Source of the DNA: Gnetum montanum
Lineage: Eukaryota > Streptophyta > Gnetopsida > Gnetales > Gnetaceae
Reading direction: 5' to 3'
NCBI GenBank assembly: GCA_015680685.1
Contig: MNCI01016437.1
Location: 114,000-159,525 of the forward strand
Length of the DNA stretch: 45,526 bases
Shown: positions 6,609-19,022 of the stretch, piece after piece
Layout: the number at the start of each line of letters is the position of its first letter
Numbering within the stretch: position 1 is the first letter of the stretch
Translations under genes and position numbers: made by a program
Notes under the pieces: model-generated
Databases searched by the model: none
Seen by the model: only the letters and a program-made list of their open reading frames with translations
Told to the model about the DNA's origin: nothing

Positions 6609-9520
6609 CCAGACTTCACCTTTATCCTCCACCAGGATGAACAACTACATTTGTGAGACTTAGAAGGTAACATATTTGTTATCTCCTGATCACTCAGTCC
6701 CAAGCATGCTTCTTTGTGCTCTCACATGAATTGGCATGCAACACTTGCACGCGGAATACATTGTGCATGAACATGACTTGAGGGAGTATCACCCCATGGA
6801 GGCACAATGTCAAAGGAACTTACAATAGGAGAAACATCACAAGTCTGTGAAGGGTAAGTGGTCCTCGGATGTCCCACACGTCTTAAGTGAAAATGAGGCT
6901 AGTGAACTTGCCTTAGGAGGTTCCCCACGAAATGATGTTCCTCCCATTGACTTTGGCCAAGGGGTTATGTATCAGAACCTTCATTCAACCATCCATAACC
7001 TAGGTACTGATACTAATGGACATAAAATGTCTAAAAAAGGAACACAACAGCATGATAAAGATGGACATTCTAATCACAACTACGATCGAGGCGGTGATCA
7101 CTGAAGGGAAGGTAGTAGGCACTGACATGGTGATGGTCCATCTTCCTCTTCACCTTCACCATCTCCTTCACCCTTTCCTTTACGATCTGGACATAGTCAC
7201 AAAGAAAAAGACCATGAGGATAAGGGTAGGCGAAATAGGAGACATAGACAAAATAGTCAAGAAAGGGAACAAGGGCATTCTAGAGAATCGCAGCATGGAA
7301 GAAGGGAGAGTAGGGAACAACATAAGCATCATAGACGCCATAGACAAGACGATCACGATGAACCCCTACTCACCACACAAAGTATACTAGACATAACTGA
7401 GGTCATTAGAATCCCAACAAGGCACCAAAAGGATAGTAGGATCAAGAGATCAGACATGAATAATATCCCATGATTTGAAGGGGGATATAACAATGATCCT
7501 CAAAATTATCTACAAGCATTTCATGATGCATGTGCCTTACAAAACATAGAAAATGAATGGAAAAAATTAAAGTTGTTCCCACAGATGCTAATCAAAGAAG
7601 TGGAAAGTTGGTATTGGTCTTTAAAACCAAAATCCATTCGTAGGTGGAGTACCATGTTAGAATTGTTCAACGATAAGTACCAAATATACTCCCAAGTGTC
7701 CAACCTACGAAAGCAAATCCAAGGATGGAAACAAGGAGGACATGAACCCTTGGATGCTACCATGGGCTGATACTATGCATTATTACATCATTGCCTAGGC
7801 CATGGTTACCTGTAAAGGGATCAACTACACCATCTCGTAGATGGGCTTAGGCATGAAACATGAAGAACCCTTGGGACTTATGCCCAAGGAAGGCTATTTG
7901 AGCTTAGGATCCATCAAGTTCACAGATTTTTGGGGCAAGTTGCTAAAGAGGAAGGTGAGCTAAGGAAAAGAGAGAGTACCGAGGAATATAACAGAGATCC
8001 TTCCCTTCGAAGGAAGAAAGTAAGATTTTGTAAGGATGAAGAAGAGTCACCACTCGAAGAGATGGTGAATAGGAAAACTTTGCCTATTCAAAAGTTGGCA
8101 TCGGAAGTATCGGCAAAGGTAGACCAAGATAGACCAAATGTGGGACTCCATAGATGATAGATTTCAAACCGTTCTTAAAATAGTAGAGGAGTTTAGGGAG
8201 TAAGGTAGTGATCACGAAAAGAAAAAAGAGAGAGAAGCTGAATATGCACATAACAAAGGTAAGAGAAAAGTTGCCATCATCGAAGAGGTTGTGGATTCAG
8301 ATACAAAAAATGATAGTGGATGTGAGATATGCCAATATGACCATCCTAAGGGATGTTGCCCTATAATCTCACATCTACAGGAGTCTGGGATGTATGCACT
8401 CAACCCATGATTAAATAGAAGGTAAACACCCGAAAGGTTACCTTATCCTTAAGGTAACCCAAGATAGTTCCATCAACCCTTAATGTATTATCCAAGTGGA
8501 ACTCCACCACAGTCGATTGAGCAATATCAACAATGATAGCACCCACAATCATGGGGAATGCCACCACCAGGGCAACAGTATCCTTATCAGAAACCTAACC
8601 TGTATGGATATTACGTGCAGCAGCCAATCTCTCCACGTGACTCTACTAGTCATGTCACTCCTCAACCTCACTACCAAGCCCATGAGTACTATAGGACTCC
8701 TTCTCATAGGGCTGATGTTCCACAGACATACTATCCTTCTCATCTAGCTACACCTCTCCCATCCATATCTCCATTACCATCTACTCTAGCTATGCAGGGT
8801 GAACTCCCTGCCCAACCGCAACAACGTAATGCTACAAGGGCTGTTAACTCTCAATCTACTATTAGTTCTAACAACTGCATGAAGAAAAGACCTTTCTTCA
8901 GAACCAATAGTCCAACTAAGCCCTTGTAACCACAAGCAGCTAATCCTTTAGACACCTCATTACCAATCAAAACTTTAGAACTCCCTTCAGGCCAAACACC
9001 GCACCCAATGCATATAGTCATGTTAACCCATGTCGTCACTAATTGGATTAAGGCTGGCCATCTTCCTAGGAAATTTTTTGATCCTAGAAATCCTCTTATA
9101 TATTTACAAATCACTGGGAATGAGCTGTGCAAAGCTCTTTAGATTTAGGTTTTGATGTCAACTTAATCTCTCAAGACATGTACAAATCCTAGAACTTGCC
9201 TCCACTAAAAAAGAGTAACATTCATTTAGAGTTGGCTAACTAGTCCATCATAATTTCATTAGGGCTAGTGAAGGACATTGTCACCACTGTTTGTAGATGG
9301 TCATATCCAGTTGATTTCCTCGTGATTCAAGTGAACAATGGTAAGGGGGACCTCCCAATCATAATGGGGAGAGCATGGCTAAGCATAATTGACATGCGCC
9401 TAGGAATTTGTGATCTTTCCCTGGAAATATCAAAGGAAAATATGTTTGAGAAGATTGAGAAGAAGAAAGTTCCATGCATCGCATGTAGTGACACAAGGTG
9501 TAATTGAGTGCAGAAGTCTT
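6609..9520 (+). pseudogene. Decayed gag-protease of E2
   Basis: This region matches E1 gag-protease throughout but is broken by many stops and shifts; the longest open pieces are only about 65-125 codons. Recognisable parts are the Gag domain (about 7480-7800, with WKQGGHEPLDA), the acidic segment (7930-8157), the zinc-knuckle-like CEICQYDHPKGCC (near 8320-8360), the Pro/Gln-rich linker (8558-8929) and the protease. The protease active site reads D-L-G at 9142-9150, and the flap-side IIMGRAW lies near 9360. CpG sites are strongly depleted compared with E1, as expected for an old methylated copy. Confidence 0.85.
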
Positions 9521-11099
9521 GATTTGTGCAAAGTTTAATATGGCCTACATGCAATCAGTGTGCACAAGTAACTAATATACAAAGATGCTTGTATGCAGCA
9601 ACCACAAGACAAGAAGGCACCTAGTGGCTAACAGTTGATCAAGAGAGTAGTTCAACTATATGCATGGAATGAACTGAGTGTTTGACTTGTGCTTACATCA
9701 ATAGCATAGACACATTAGAGTAAGTCCATCACCAACTTCTAAGTCTTGACATTGAAAATATCAAGTGGGGGAAGTTGGAAATCCCTGATAGGTTTAAACA
9801 GGAGCCCCTTGAGCTAAAATCATTGCCCACTGATATGGAATACACGTTTCTTAAAAATGGAAAATTGGTAATTATTAATGTGAAGCTTGCTCCTCAACAC
9901 AAAGAAAGACAGCTAAAGGTAATAAATAGGTGGTCAAAAGCCTTTGCTTGGTCATATCCTGAATTAACAGGAATAGATCCTAGGATATGTGAACACAGAA
10001 TTTACACTGACTCCTCCATAAAGCCTCGAAGACAACTGTAGAGGCGATTGAACCCAAAGTTGAAGTAAGTGGTTAAGGAAGAAATTGAACAACTTCTAAA
10101 AGCTAGGTGTACTGTCCTAAATCGTCGGTGTGAGGCTGGAATGGAAACAGACACTGAAAGATTGTTGGGCAGCCACAGCTGGCCCTGCCTTCGCTTGAGG
10201 GCAAGCTGGAAAAGGGAACGAAGGCAGAGTGCCTTGGATGGTTTGCACGCAAATCAACCAAGGACTTCCCTGAGCGTAAGCTACGGCTAGCGCTGGGGTT
10301 ATCATGAATGATGTAAACAGGATGTAAACGAAATGCAAATAGCGACAAAAAAATGTAAACAGAGCGTATTGAATTATAAATAAAGCACAAACCGAGCTAT
10401 ATTGTAAACAAAGCATAAACCGAAGTAAATAATGTAAATAGGAGGCAATGAACTTTATTGTATTGTTTAAAAAATGTATGCACCGGTCGAAGTGTAGCTG
10501 CACGTGTGGATGGTAGGTCAAGCACTAAGCCCCGGGATGATGTCTGAAGTGACGATGCGATAATGTGATGTGATGAACGTGAGAAATGCTTGGATGCCAA
10601 CAGTCAGATGTGCCGAGCACCCAAGGATTGCCAGTTCTGTAATTTCTCAGAATTGCAAATGTCTCTAATTTTTGCCTCCAACTGCCCCCTCCTGATTTAT
10701 GTGAATTGATAGGGGATTTATAAGGTTGGGCTGTGCTCCGACACAGAATTTCAGAATGGAATCAATGGCTGAGAGATTAGAGGAAAGTGGATCTAGTAAC
10801 ATGTGTTCAATGGATAGTTGTGCTTGGGTTGGATGCGTGCTGGCAAGAGTTGGATGTGTGTTGGACAGTTGTGCACAAGTTGGATGTGTGTCGGCAAGCT
10901 ACGTTCTTGACCAGGTACATTGCATTTTACAATTTATGGGTTATTCAAGCCCATGAAAGTACATTTAATTTAAACATGAGGGCCTAACATGCCCACACAT
11001 GTCAATTTATAATGAAATGTACAACAAGAGAAATTTGACCCCCGTTTGCGTGAAATTTCTTTGTTCCTAAGTCTTTTTGAAATTTTCTGGAATGTTCTG

Positions 11100-11960
11100 A
11101 AAGTTGCTGATGCTGACAATTCTCTGCCATTTTCTGAAACTTTTCTGAAACTTCGATGAATAGTGTTCGCATGATGAATAGTATTTTACGCAGTGAATAG
11201 TGTTTTATGCTGATGAATAGTGATTACGCAGTGAATAGTATTTCACGCAGTGAATAGTGTTTTATGCTGATGAATAGTGATTACGCAGTGAATAGTGTTT
11301 TACGCTGATGAATAGTATTCACGTAGTGAATAGTGATTACGCATCCTTACGCTCTGCAGCATAAGAAAATGTAGTCATAGCGTAATCAACCGAAAACACC
11401 TCTTTTAAGGTCCAAATTTTGATTTTCCAGAAGTTGCTGATGTTGAGGATCTTTTGTCATTTTCTGAAACTTTTTCTGAAATTTTCTGAAACTTCGATGA
11501 ATAGTATTTGTGCAGTGACTAGTGTTTTACGCAGTGAATAGTATTCACACGATGAATAGTGTTTTACGTAGTGAATAGTATTCATGCCGTGAATAGTGTT
11601 TTACACTGTGAATAGTGTTTACGCATCCTTACGCTATGTAGCATAAGAAAGTGTAGCCACAACGTAATCAGCCGAAAACACCTCATTTAAGGCCCGAATC
11701 TTGATTTTTTTCAGAAGTTGCTGATGTTGAGGATCTTCTGCCATTTTCTAAAACTTTTCTGGAATTTTCTAAAACTTCGATGAATAGTGTTTGTGCGGTG
11801 AATAGTGTTTTACGCAGTGAATAGTATTTTACACTGTGAATAGTGTTTTACACTGTGAATAGTGTTTACGCATCCTTACGCTATGCAGCGTAAGAAAGTG
11901 TAGCCGCAACGTAATCAACCAAAAACACTTCATTTAAGGCCCGAATTTTGATTTTCTGAA
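11100..11960. repeat. Hierarchical tandem repeat in the solo LTR
   Basis: Three units of about 250-310 bp (about 11105-11415, 11416-11712, 11713-11960) each start with GTTGCTGATG..GA and an AT-rich TTTTCTGAAACTT part. Each continues with a variable run of short repeats GTGAATAGTGTTTTACGCA and ends with CTTACGCTRTGCAGCRTAAG and a conserved tail (GTAATCARCCGAAAACACC). The number of inner copies differs between units. Confidence 0.8.
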
Positions 11961-12088
11961 GGCTGGGAACTGCTGGGGACCTTGGCGAAGGTCATGGAGG
12001 GTCCTTGTGCTTGGTTTTGGCTTGTTTTTGACTCAGTTTCGGGGCCCCAAACATTGGTGATGCTAATCCTTACGCTGTGCAGCGTAAA
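11346..12088. repeat. Four copies of the palindrome CTTACGCTNTGCAGCGTAAG
   Basis: Copies are at 11346-11365, 11628-11647, 11875-11894 and 12069-12088. The third is a nearly perfect 20-bp inverted repeat. They close the large repeat units, and the last lies outside the array. They could be hairpins or dimeric protein sites. Confidence 0.65.
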
Positions 12089-14836
12089 CACAACATGAGC
12101 ACATTATACTTAGCCAAAATTGCACTTTTTGACCTTAAAATGAATGATTCTTGATACCGAGACTTGCCGTCGTGATTTATGGGCCCCAGGGGGACCTTGC
12201 TTACTCCATGGTGGGCTGCTTAAAGCCATTTCAGAGGCTCTAAAGTTGTCTAGAAGTGTTGCTAAAATTTTTGTGGTGTTTCACTGGGTTCATCTACCCC
12301 ATTGCCAATAGTGAATGGGTTAGTCCCTTAGTAATTGTGCCCAAAAAGGGAGGTAAATGGAGGGTGTGTATAGACTTTAGGCTACTAAACATGGCAACGT
12401 TTAAAGACCACTTTCTATTTCCATTCGTCAATCAAGTCTTAGACACCATTGTAGGGCATGGATACTATAGTTTTCTGGATGGGTACAATGGGTAAAACCA
12501 AATACAAATGGCCCTAAAAGACCAAGCTAAGACTACATTCACCAGTCCTTGGGGAACATTTTCATACAAATAGATGTCACTTGGCTTGTGCAATGGCCCT
12601 ACAACATTTTAATGATTAGTTCTAAGCATCTTCCAATAGCAAATAGGAAATGGTGTGGAGGTCTTCATGGCTGACTTCTCCACTTATGGAGCAAACTTTG
12701 ATCAAGCCTTGGACCGGTTAGAGCAAGTACTAAAACGATGTGTAGAAACCAACTTAAGGCTCAATAGGCAAAAAAGCCATTTAATAGTCCAAGAAGGCAT
12801 TGTACTAGGGCATACGATTTCACAAACAAGGATAGAGGTAGACCCTGAAAAGATCAAAGTTATCCAAGGAATCACATTGGCTATTATAGACACTTTATTG
12901 AGAAATTTTCAAAGGTTGCAAAATTGTTGGTGGAACTAATGAAAAAGGACGTACCTTTCGAATGAACCAGGGAATGTGAACTAGCTTTTCAAACCTTAAA
13001 ATATAAGCTCATAGAAACACCTATTCCACAAGCTCCTGACTAGTCCAGGACACTCCATATAATGATTGACACGTCCAACTTTGCTTTAGGAGCTATACTT
13101 GCACAGTTAGATGACCAAAAACGTTCTTATTATATCCATTGTGCAAGTAGAAGTATCGCTGGTGCACAACTTAACTACAGTACAATAGAGAAAGAATTAA
13201 TGGTTGTAGTGTTTGCACTAGAAAAATTCAGGCACTATGTATTAGGTTATAAGGTATTTATACATATAGATCATAGTGCAATTTGGTTCCTAATGAATAA
13301 ACCAACGGTGAGCCCTCACATCATACGATGGCTCGTAATCTTACAAGATCTCAATCTTATGATGATCGATCATAAAGGCACCGAGAACATAGTTGTTAAT
13401 CATTTATCTTGATTACAATGGGATAACAAAGAGGATGAGTATCCAATTTATGATCATTTCCCTGATGAACTCCTCTTTGTAGGTGTAGTAACTAATCAAT
13501 TGACCATGGAGAAAAACTGGTATAGTAGTATTCTCACCTATTTTCTTACACAACAAACACCACAAGGGTTTGATGCTAAAAAGAAACAATAGTTTCTTCA
13601 CCGAGCTAAGTATTTTATTGAAATCAATGGGAAACTTTACAAAGTATGTCCTGATGGCTTAGTCTGATGGTGTGTTCCCAATGTAGATCAACTACGAGTT
13701 CTCCAAGATGCTCATGAGGGTCCTTGTGGGGGTCATTACACTAGGAGATGAACAACCATTAAGATCTTGCTTGCAAGATATTATTGGCCTACAATGTTCT
13801 AGGACGTCCATCAATTCGTCCAATCTTGTGAGCGCTGTCAACGTGATGGGGGAATGACTACTAAAATGGAGGGTCCTCAATAATGGATTCAACCTTTAGA
13901 ACCCTTCAACATTTGGGAAATTGATTTTATGGGGCTGATTACACCAATGTCCAATGGAAAAGCTTATATTGTTGTTGATGTTGATTACTTGAAAAAATGG
14001 GTAGAAGCAACTACTGTTAAGGACTGTACATCATCTACAGCTGCACGATTTGTTCAACAAAAAATCATAAATAGGTTCGGCATGCCATGTGCACTTATTT
14101 TAGACAATGATACATACTTTATAGGTGAGACTTTTTGAAAATTAATGCAACGCTTAGGGGTTGAGCACAAACTGACTACACCATACCACCCCAAGAAAAT
14201 GGTCAAGCCGAAGTCACCAATAGGGAGATTACGAAGATATTGACAAGAACCATTAGCAAGTATAGGCAAGACTGAAGCACTAAACTAAATGATGCTCTTT
14301 GGGCATACTGCTCCACATGGAAACTCCCTATAGGCTACTCTCCCTATGAGTTAGTGTATGATAAACTACCAACACTTCCTATTCAAATTGAGCTCTGTAC
14401 ACGATCCAGGACATGTGACCTCAACCTCGACCTCAATCTAGCACAAAAACAATGATTAATGACCCTTACCTTTCTAGATAAGAACCACTTAGCCACCCTG
14501 TCATCTAATAAATTGCACAAGGCCTTCAATAAACAATGTCATGACCTAAGAATTAGGAAAGTTAGATATCAACTAGGAGATAAGGTTATGTATTGGAATC
14601 CCACACATCTACCACAACACACTAAATTTCAAATGCTGTGGGAAGGACCTTATGTAATTCATGCAACTTTTCCTTCAAGGGCCATGATGATATATAAACC
14701 TGAGAGCTTAGATAAGAAATTGTTGGTCAACATCCAACAAACCAAACCTTTCCATGAGCTTAGAACAGCCAGTACCAATACTACCGCTATAGGTGGACAA
14801 CCCTACTCGTTATTTTAGATCTCCTCCTTCCAACTC

Positions 14837-14847
14837 AATCGTGGGGG
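14837..14847 (+). other. Internal polypurine-like tract 1 of E2
   Basis: AATCGTGGGGG, followed by AGAAGG, just after the integrase end. It corresponds to 3490-3500 in E1. Confidence 0.45.
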
Positions 14848-14881
14848 AGAAGGCCACCTATGCCAACCATTCTAGGCCCTT

Positions 14882-16760
14882 AGTTCTTTTTGTATTTTTG
14901 TTTTACAAGTTTTTGTTTTACATATTTCTTTAATCTTTTTTGTTTTCGTTTTATGCCATTATTCACATTTTTATTATTTCTTTTTTTATTTAATTTAATT
15001 TTATTCGTCTTACAATAAGTACTCATGATGGTGGATTGAATTATATAATGTTGATTGCTAATGTTTGGTTTTTACCTTTGATTTTCAATGTTGATACTGA
15101 GATATGGTTCTTTTGATAAAATAGGCAATGAGTCCACATCGTCCATTCATCCATTCAAATATGTGGCCTCCCTTGGCTTGGAATAGTACAGTCCCTTTTT
15201 CCTAAATAAACTTATTAATGAATTGGTGGCTTTGTATTCTTCAAACCAAGGAAGGACTCAATGGTTGAAAAGGGTGTGACTTTAAGGGGATTCGATGCAG
15301 TTGTGTCGACTATTCTCTTGAGTACTTGAGTGCTTTTCATGGGTTTTCTGCCATTCCGTCATTCACCTACTATCAGGAAGCTGAGTGAATAAAAATAAGT
15401 CTTTGCATGGTGTGGTTCTCATAAAAAAACAAAAAGTAAAAAAAAAACGTGCGAATTCAAAGCACATCCCTTAGACATAATAAAAGAACACATGGGCTAC
15501 AAAGCACTGGTTATAGCACTGGAAAGACATGTTAACCATGCCTGAAGGTTCCCTCTAACTAAGGCCCTCTCTCACTTCCTGCTTCTCCATCTCGCTTTCC
15601 TTGGAATGGTAGTGCCTCTCCTTGCATTCTTGTTGCTTCAAGTGGATGAGTTGATCAACTGTGTTGATGCAAGGTCACTGAATGTGATTGGTTTGAGTCC
15701 AAATTTGGAATGAGTTCTACTTAATCACCTTAACCACAAAATACACAAGGGACTTTACACAACCGTGCTCTTGGGATTCCATTCCATTTTCTCCTCTCCT
15801 TCCATACTTCCAATTTTTTTCACCTCATTGCCAGTTTTATCATTAGTATATATCCTGGTTGACACATTGTCATTCCTTGGTAAATTCTTCTAGGTAAGTC
15901 TTTAACCATTGCTTCCATATGTCATTTCTAGAGCCTACGGACTCTTTGGTTTGTGGGTTTGTCAAGGCATAAAAGACATGAGCTTGCTTTGGAAAGGACC
16001 CATTGACATTCCTTTATGGTGTAGTTGTTAAATTCTTTCTCTCAAACATTCCTTACAATCAACCATTTCTCATTTCATCCCCATCCATAACATCCATTTT
16101 ATTGGTGTCATTGTTGTTATTTCTCTCATCTTTCTTGTTCTTTATATTCTTTTTCATCCTATCGCTATCGGAGGTTCGCTCTTAGTTGTGGGGGTCCTAT
16201 GTCCCAAATGTTTTGAAATTTTTCAAACTTATCTCACCCCTACATTGTAAACCTCTAATCGAGTATTTTCCATAACCACAACTCAACCAATGTGCTTTAT
16301 ATCGAGGCAATGTATCAACTTTATTGTGGCTTACCTATCCTTGCTCATTAGTGATTGTGTTGTACGTGCAAATGGCAATGACACAAACAATGAATTGGGA
16401 TAGGAGGGAGCACTCGGGATGGACTGGAGCTAGAGCATTTACGCTAGGAACAAATTTGATCGCATGGCTATGGATAAACAACAGAATGCACAATCTTGGC
16501 ATCGACAGCAACACACCTCATTTTTTCTCTCTCTCCCTTTCTCTTCAAGCTATCGAATGAAGGTCTAGGTGTCATTTATGTACAATGTTCACCACCATGG
16601 GTATGAACACCAATGTTGTAATGTATTGTCAATTCGTTCATTGGGCACTTAGAGTTTGTCATCCCATTTCACTGTCAATTGTCATTTAGTCAATAATCCC
16701 ATACCTTTCCAATATTTTGTAAGGCACTCGAGGATGAGTTTTCATTCAATCGTGGGGGTA
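14882..16760 (+). other. 3' region of E2 between pol and LTR
   Basis: It is colinear with 3538-5539 of E1. It holds the T-rich repeat (14882-15010), a segment around GGCAATGAGTCCAC (15124), the short hydrophobic frame (15606-15884, with TGA at the same codon as in E1), a second polypurine-like tract (16184-16194), the mini-intron relic with a mutated acceptor (16312-16371), and the tract before the LTR (16748-16758). Confidence 0.75.
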
Positions 16761-18422
16761 TGATAAGACACGATATCAAGGCTGCAATATCGCATTTGCG
16801 ATATCGAGTCCCCGATATCGGAGCCTACCATGCGATGTTGGATACCCAATATCAAGACCTGTCTCCTTGCCTATAACTAAGAGGCGAGCGCACTTGGTTT
16901 GCAATAGATTAGTTAGTCCCTTAGCCAAACTCTTGCCCTTTCTCCCTCTCAGAGTTAGAATTATTTTTGCATGCCCGCAGTAGGAGTCATAAAGTGAACG
17001 GATCTTTATTCAAGCATTGTGTACTTGAGCATACCTTGTGTACGACAATAAAGATGAACTTTGTGATAAACCTTGTAGCATTCAGAATAGATTAATTAAT
17101 GTTAATTGTAGTTATTTAATGATTTCCTAGTTAATTAATGATCTCTCTCACCCTATAACTCTCCTAAGTAAGCACACTCAATTCGATCACTTCGAGCATG
17201 CATGTAACACTTGGTAACCCAGTGACGATTAGCGTTTGGTAATCCCAATAGTATTACACTAGTTTAGGATGTGTACAACAAGTGAGAACAGATGCTGGTG
17301 TTAAGATTAGTTAAATTAGATTAGCTACCTAGTTATCTCTCTCCTCCCCTTGTAGCACCAGGACATAAAAACACAAAAAGTATAAAAATCATATGCCTCA
17401 AGTTTACTTAACTATACAATCATGACATACAAGTAAGCTTGGAAAGACAACGATTGACTAACCCATTGATGAGCGGTGAGGTACCCCTATACTCAACCAT
17501 ACGAATACAAGCGTTCACGCATGATCCAATCAAACTTTGTGGACATGCTAGTTGTGGTATCTAGATAGTTACACATTGATCACACTTCACTATCTTCCCA
17601 CTTGGACTAGTATTTGCTTTATCACGTATGGTTTAGTCTAGAGTGAGGCGTATGATGTAATCCTAAACTAGTGCTACTCCTAGAGACAATGGAAAATAAT
17701 CTTGATTAAACTAATGAGTAATAGGAAATGAAGTCTAAGCTAACCTAAGTGTGATGAGCATCCGTTCCTTAATCATCCATACACATCTTGGACCTCGTGC
17801 ACAACTACTACTGGGATTACCAAGCGTAGATCCTAGGTACGCTACTAGGTTACCAAGTAGTCACACTTAAATGCTTGTGATTAAGTCGTACTCATTCCAC
17901 ATTTAACAACAGGAATAGTAAATGATGATAAAGAAATATTAACTAAGAAAACAATAAATAACAATAACAATTAACTAATTAAACTAAGTGAATGCTGCAA
18001 TGATGAAGTAATCTCGATCTTTATTTCCGGTCATGTGCGTGTCCAAATACATCACACTCGAATAAAGGTGTCATACAATTACAAGCATCACATTGCAGGC
18101 ATGCACTGGGAAAATATTCTAACTTCTACAGAAACAAAATGCAAGGGCTTCGCTACAACTACTGAAAAAGATGCCTAGGTGTGGCGGAGGGCCGCTTATT
18201 TATAGGCTAAAATAGGCTCTGTGTAAATGGGGCCACGTCGACGCGGCCGCGTATATGGGCCTCCGTATACACGGCCTAGTTGACGCATTGCCTATATAGC
18301 GCTTCATCACCTGTCCTTGTTCCACAAAGGCGTGTAAGCACTTAGTCCTTGGAATTCGACCAGATCGTGCATGTACGCTCGTATTCATATGGTTGAGCGT
18401 AGGGATACCTTGCTGCTCATCA
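16761..18422 (+). repeat. 3' LTR of E2, interrupted by an inverted LTR
   Basis: The LTR starts TGATAAG after the tract AATCGTGGGGGTA and ends GCTCATCA at 18422. Without the 843-bp insert at 17467-18309 it is about 815 bp, like the 3' LTR of E3 (819 bp). The palindrome array near its start is CpG-decayed and the TATA box reads TATAACTAAG. Confidence 0.85.
17467..18309 (-). mobile_element. Inverted solo LTR of the Athila-like family
   Basis: TGATGAGCGGTGAGGTACCCC at its left end is the reverse complement of an LTR 3' end. AGCGCTTCATCA at its right end is the reverse complement of an LTR 5' end. The inverted TATA box is at 18195-18204. The host LTR continues on both sides. Flanking bases CCCAT and CCTGT could be a decayed 5-bp target duplication (three of five match). 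It is 843 bp long and belongs to a different subtype from the host LTR. Confidence 0.8.
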
Positions 18423-18714
18423 AGCGATATTACATGTAATTCTAAATAGATTTGCTAGAGAAATATCATATTAACAAACAAAAAAAAAGATTTGGTAAAG
18501 AAAAACAAAATATCTTAATCATAGAGATTTGACCACAATTGTTAGCTCATTCATCAAATTTGGTAAAATGGCAACTTGGATATTTTTCAATATAGTAGAT
18601 GAACCAAAATTCAGCTTAGTTTTTTCAAGATTCTCTTAGCAAAATTATAGATATATATTATAAATATATAACTAAGCTAGTAATGCTACAATGTTACCAC
18701 AAAATGATTAGGCA

Positions 18715-18890
18715 ATCCATTAATAGGTGACCCAAGTGGTTCTTGTTAGCAAAGAGGTTTTTAGTTTGAGTCACACTTGAGACATTGTTATATTCTTCTA
18801 TAGTTAGTTAGCTATGGGTTGTATCAATAGTTAAATTATTTTGATCCCTCAACACAAAATGGGTAGGCAAAGTGCAAATAATAATGTTTA
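18715..18890 (+). mobile_element. Probable tRNA-derived SINE remnant
   Basis: A box A-like GACCCAAGTGGTT (about 18729) and a box B-like AGTTTGAGTCAC (about 18761) are spaced as in a tRNA-derived promoter. The body ends near CAAATAATAATG. No target duplication was found and the family is not assigned. Confidence 0.45.
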
Positions 18891-18902
18891 AAAAAATACA
18901 TA

Positions 18903-18997
18903 TTTTTTTATTTTTTATTTTTTTAAAAGATGGTGTGGTGGGTTATGGNATTTTTTTTATTTTTTATTTTTTTAAAAGATGGTGTGGTGGGTTATGG
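18903..18997. repeat. Duplicated 46-48-bp segment on both sides of an N
   Basis: The sequence ending AAAAGATGGTGTGGTGGGTT and then ATGG stands on both sides of N 18949. This is most likely an unmerged contig overlap rather than a biological repeat. Confidence 0.75.
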
Positions 18998-19022
18998 TTG
19001 GGGTTTGGTTGGAGCCTCAAAT

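Larger units (their letters stand above)
10108..12283. mobile_element. 2.2-kb solo LTR of an unidentified family inserted in E2 RT
   Basis: RT homology stops at 10107 and resumes at 12289. The inserted 2176 bp begin TG and end CA and are flanked by CTAGG (10103-10107) and CTGGG (12284-12288), a 5-bp target duplication with one mismatch. This is the signature of an LTR. No coding sequence, primer site or internal partner is present, so it is a solo LTR. A TATA-like TTTATAAGG lies near 10717. A hierarchical repeat fills 11100-11960. The ORFs in it look spurious. The family is not recognised, and the strand was not decided. Confidence 0.7.
9720..14818 (+). pseudogene. Decayed pol of E2: RT, RNase H, integrase
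   Basis: The RT N-terminus is at 9775-10102. After the inserted solo LTR, RT resumes at 12289 with SEWVSPLVIVPKKGGKWRVC and YYSFLDGYNG. The catalytic box near 12655-12685 reads F-M-A-D where Ty3/gypsy RTs have two adjacent Asp, so one catalytic Asp is lost. RNase H is at 13062-13411 (NFALGAILAQ, KELMVVVFALEKFRHY, TENIVVNHLS). Integrase has a zinc-binding part at about 13680-13850 (ending CERCQRDG), the core at 13920-14200 (WEIDFMG, ILDND, then ENGQAE in another frame) and a C-terminal domain at 14459-14816 (LGDKVMYWN, WEGPYVI). Stops and frameshifts are scattered throughout, so no active enzyme can be made. Confidence 0.9.
6609..18422 (+). mobile_element. Athila-like element 2 (E2), decayed, with pol
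   Basis: This older family member is read on the plus strand. Its gag starts at a point matching E1 base 304, so its 5' LTR, primer site and first 45 or so gag codons are not here; they probably lie upstream of nested E1. Gag-protease (6609-9520), RT/RNase H/integrase (9720-14818), a 3' region and a 3' LTR (16761-18422) follow in order, all with many stops and frameshifts. Two insertions sit in it: a foreign solo LTR (10108-12283) and an inverted family LTR (17467-18309). After the LTR end CTCATCA comes AGCGA (18423-18427), which should be the target duplication of this element. Confidence 0.85.

Noticed and set aside
5540-6640. E1 and E2 as a tandem sharing one LTR made by unequal recombination
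   Set aside because: Possible, but the very different decay of E1 and E2 and the CCAGA flank fit a nested insertion better. Kept as an alternative.
11150-11890. Regular short repeats as a CRISPR array
   Set aside because: Units are adjacent and degenerate without unique spacers, in a plant nuclear setting.
10103-12288. Insert in E2 RT as a Helitron, CACTA element or intron
   Set aside because: TG..CA ends with a 5-bp flanking repeat fit an LTR; no terminal inverted repeats, CTRR hairpin end or splice signals were found.
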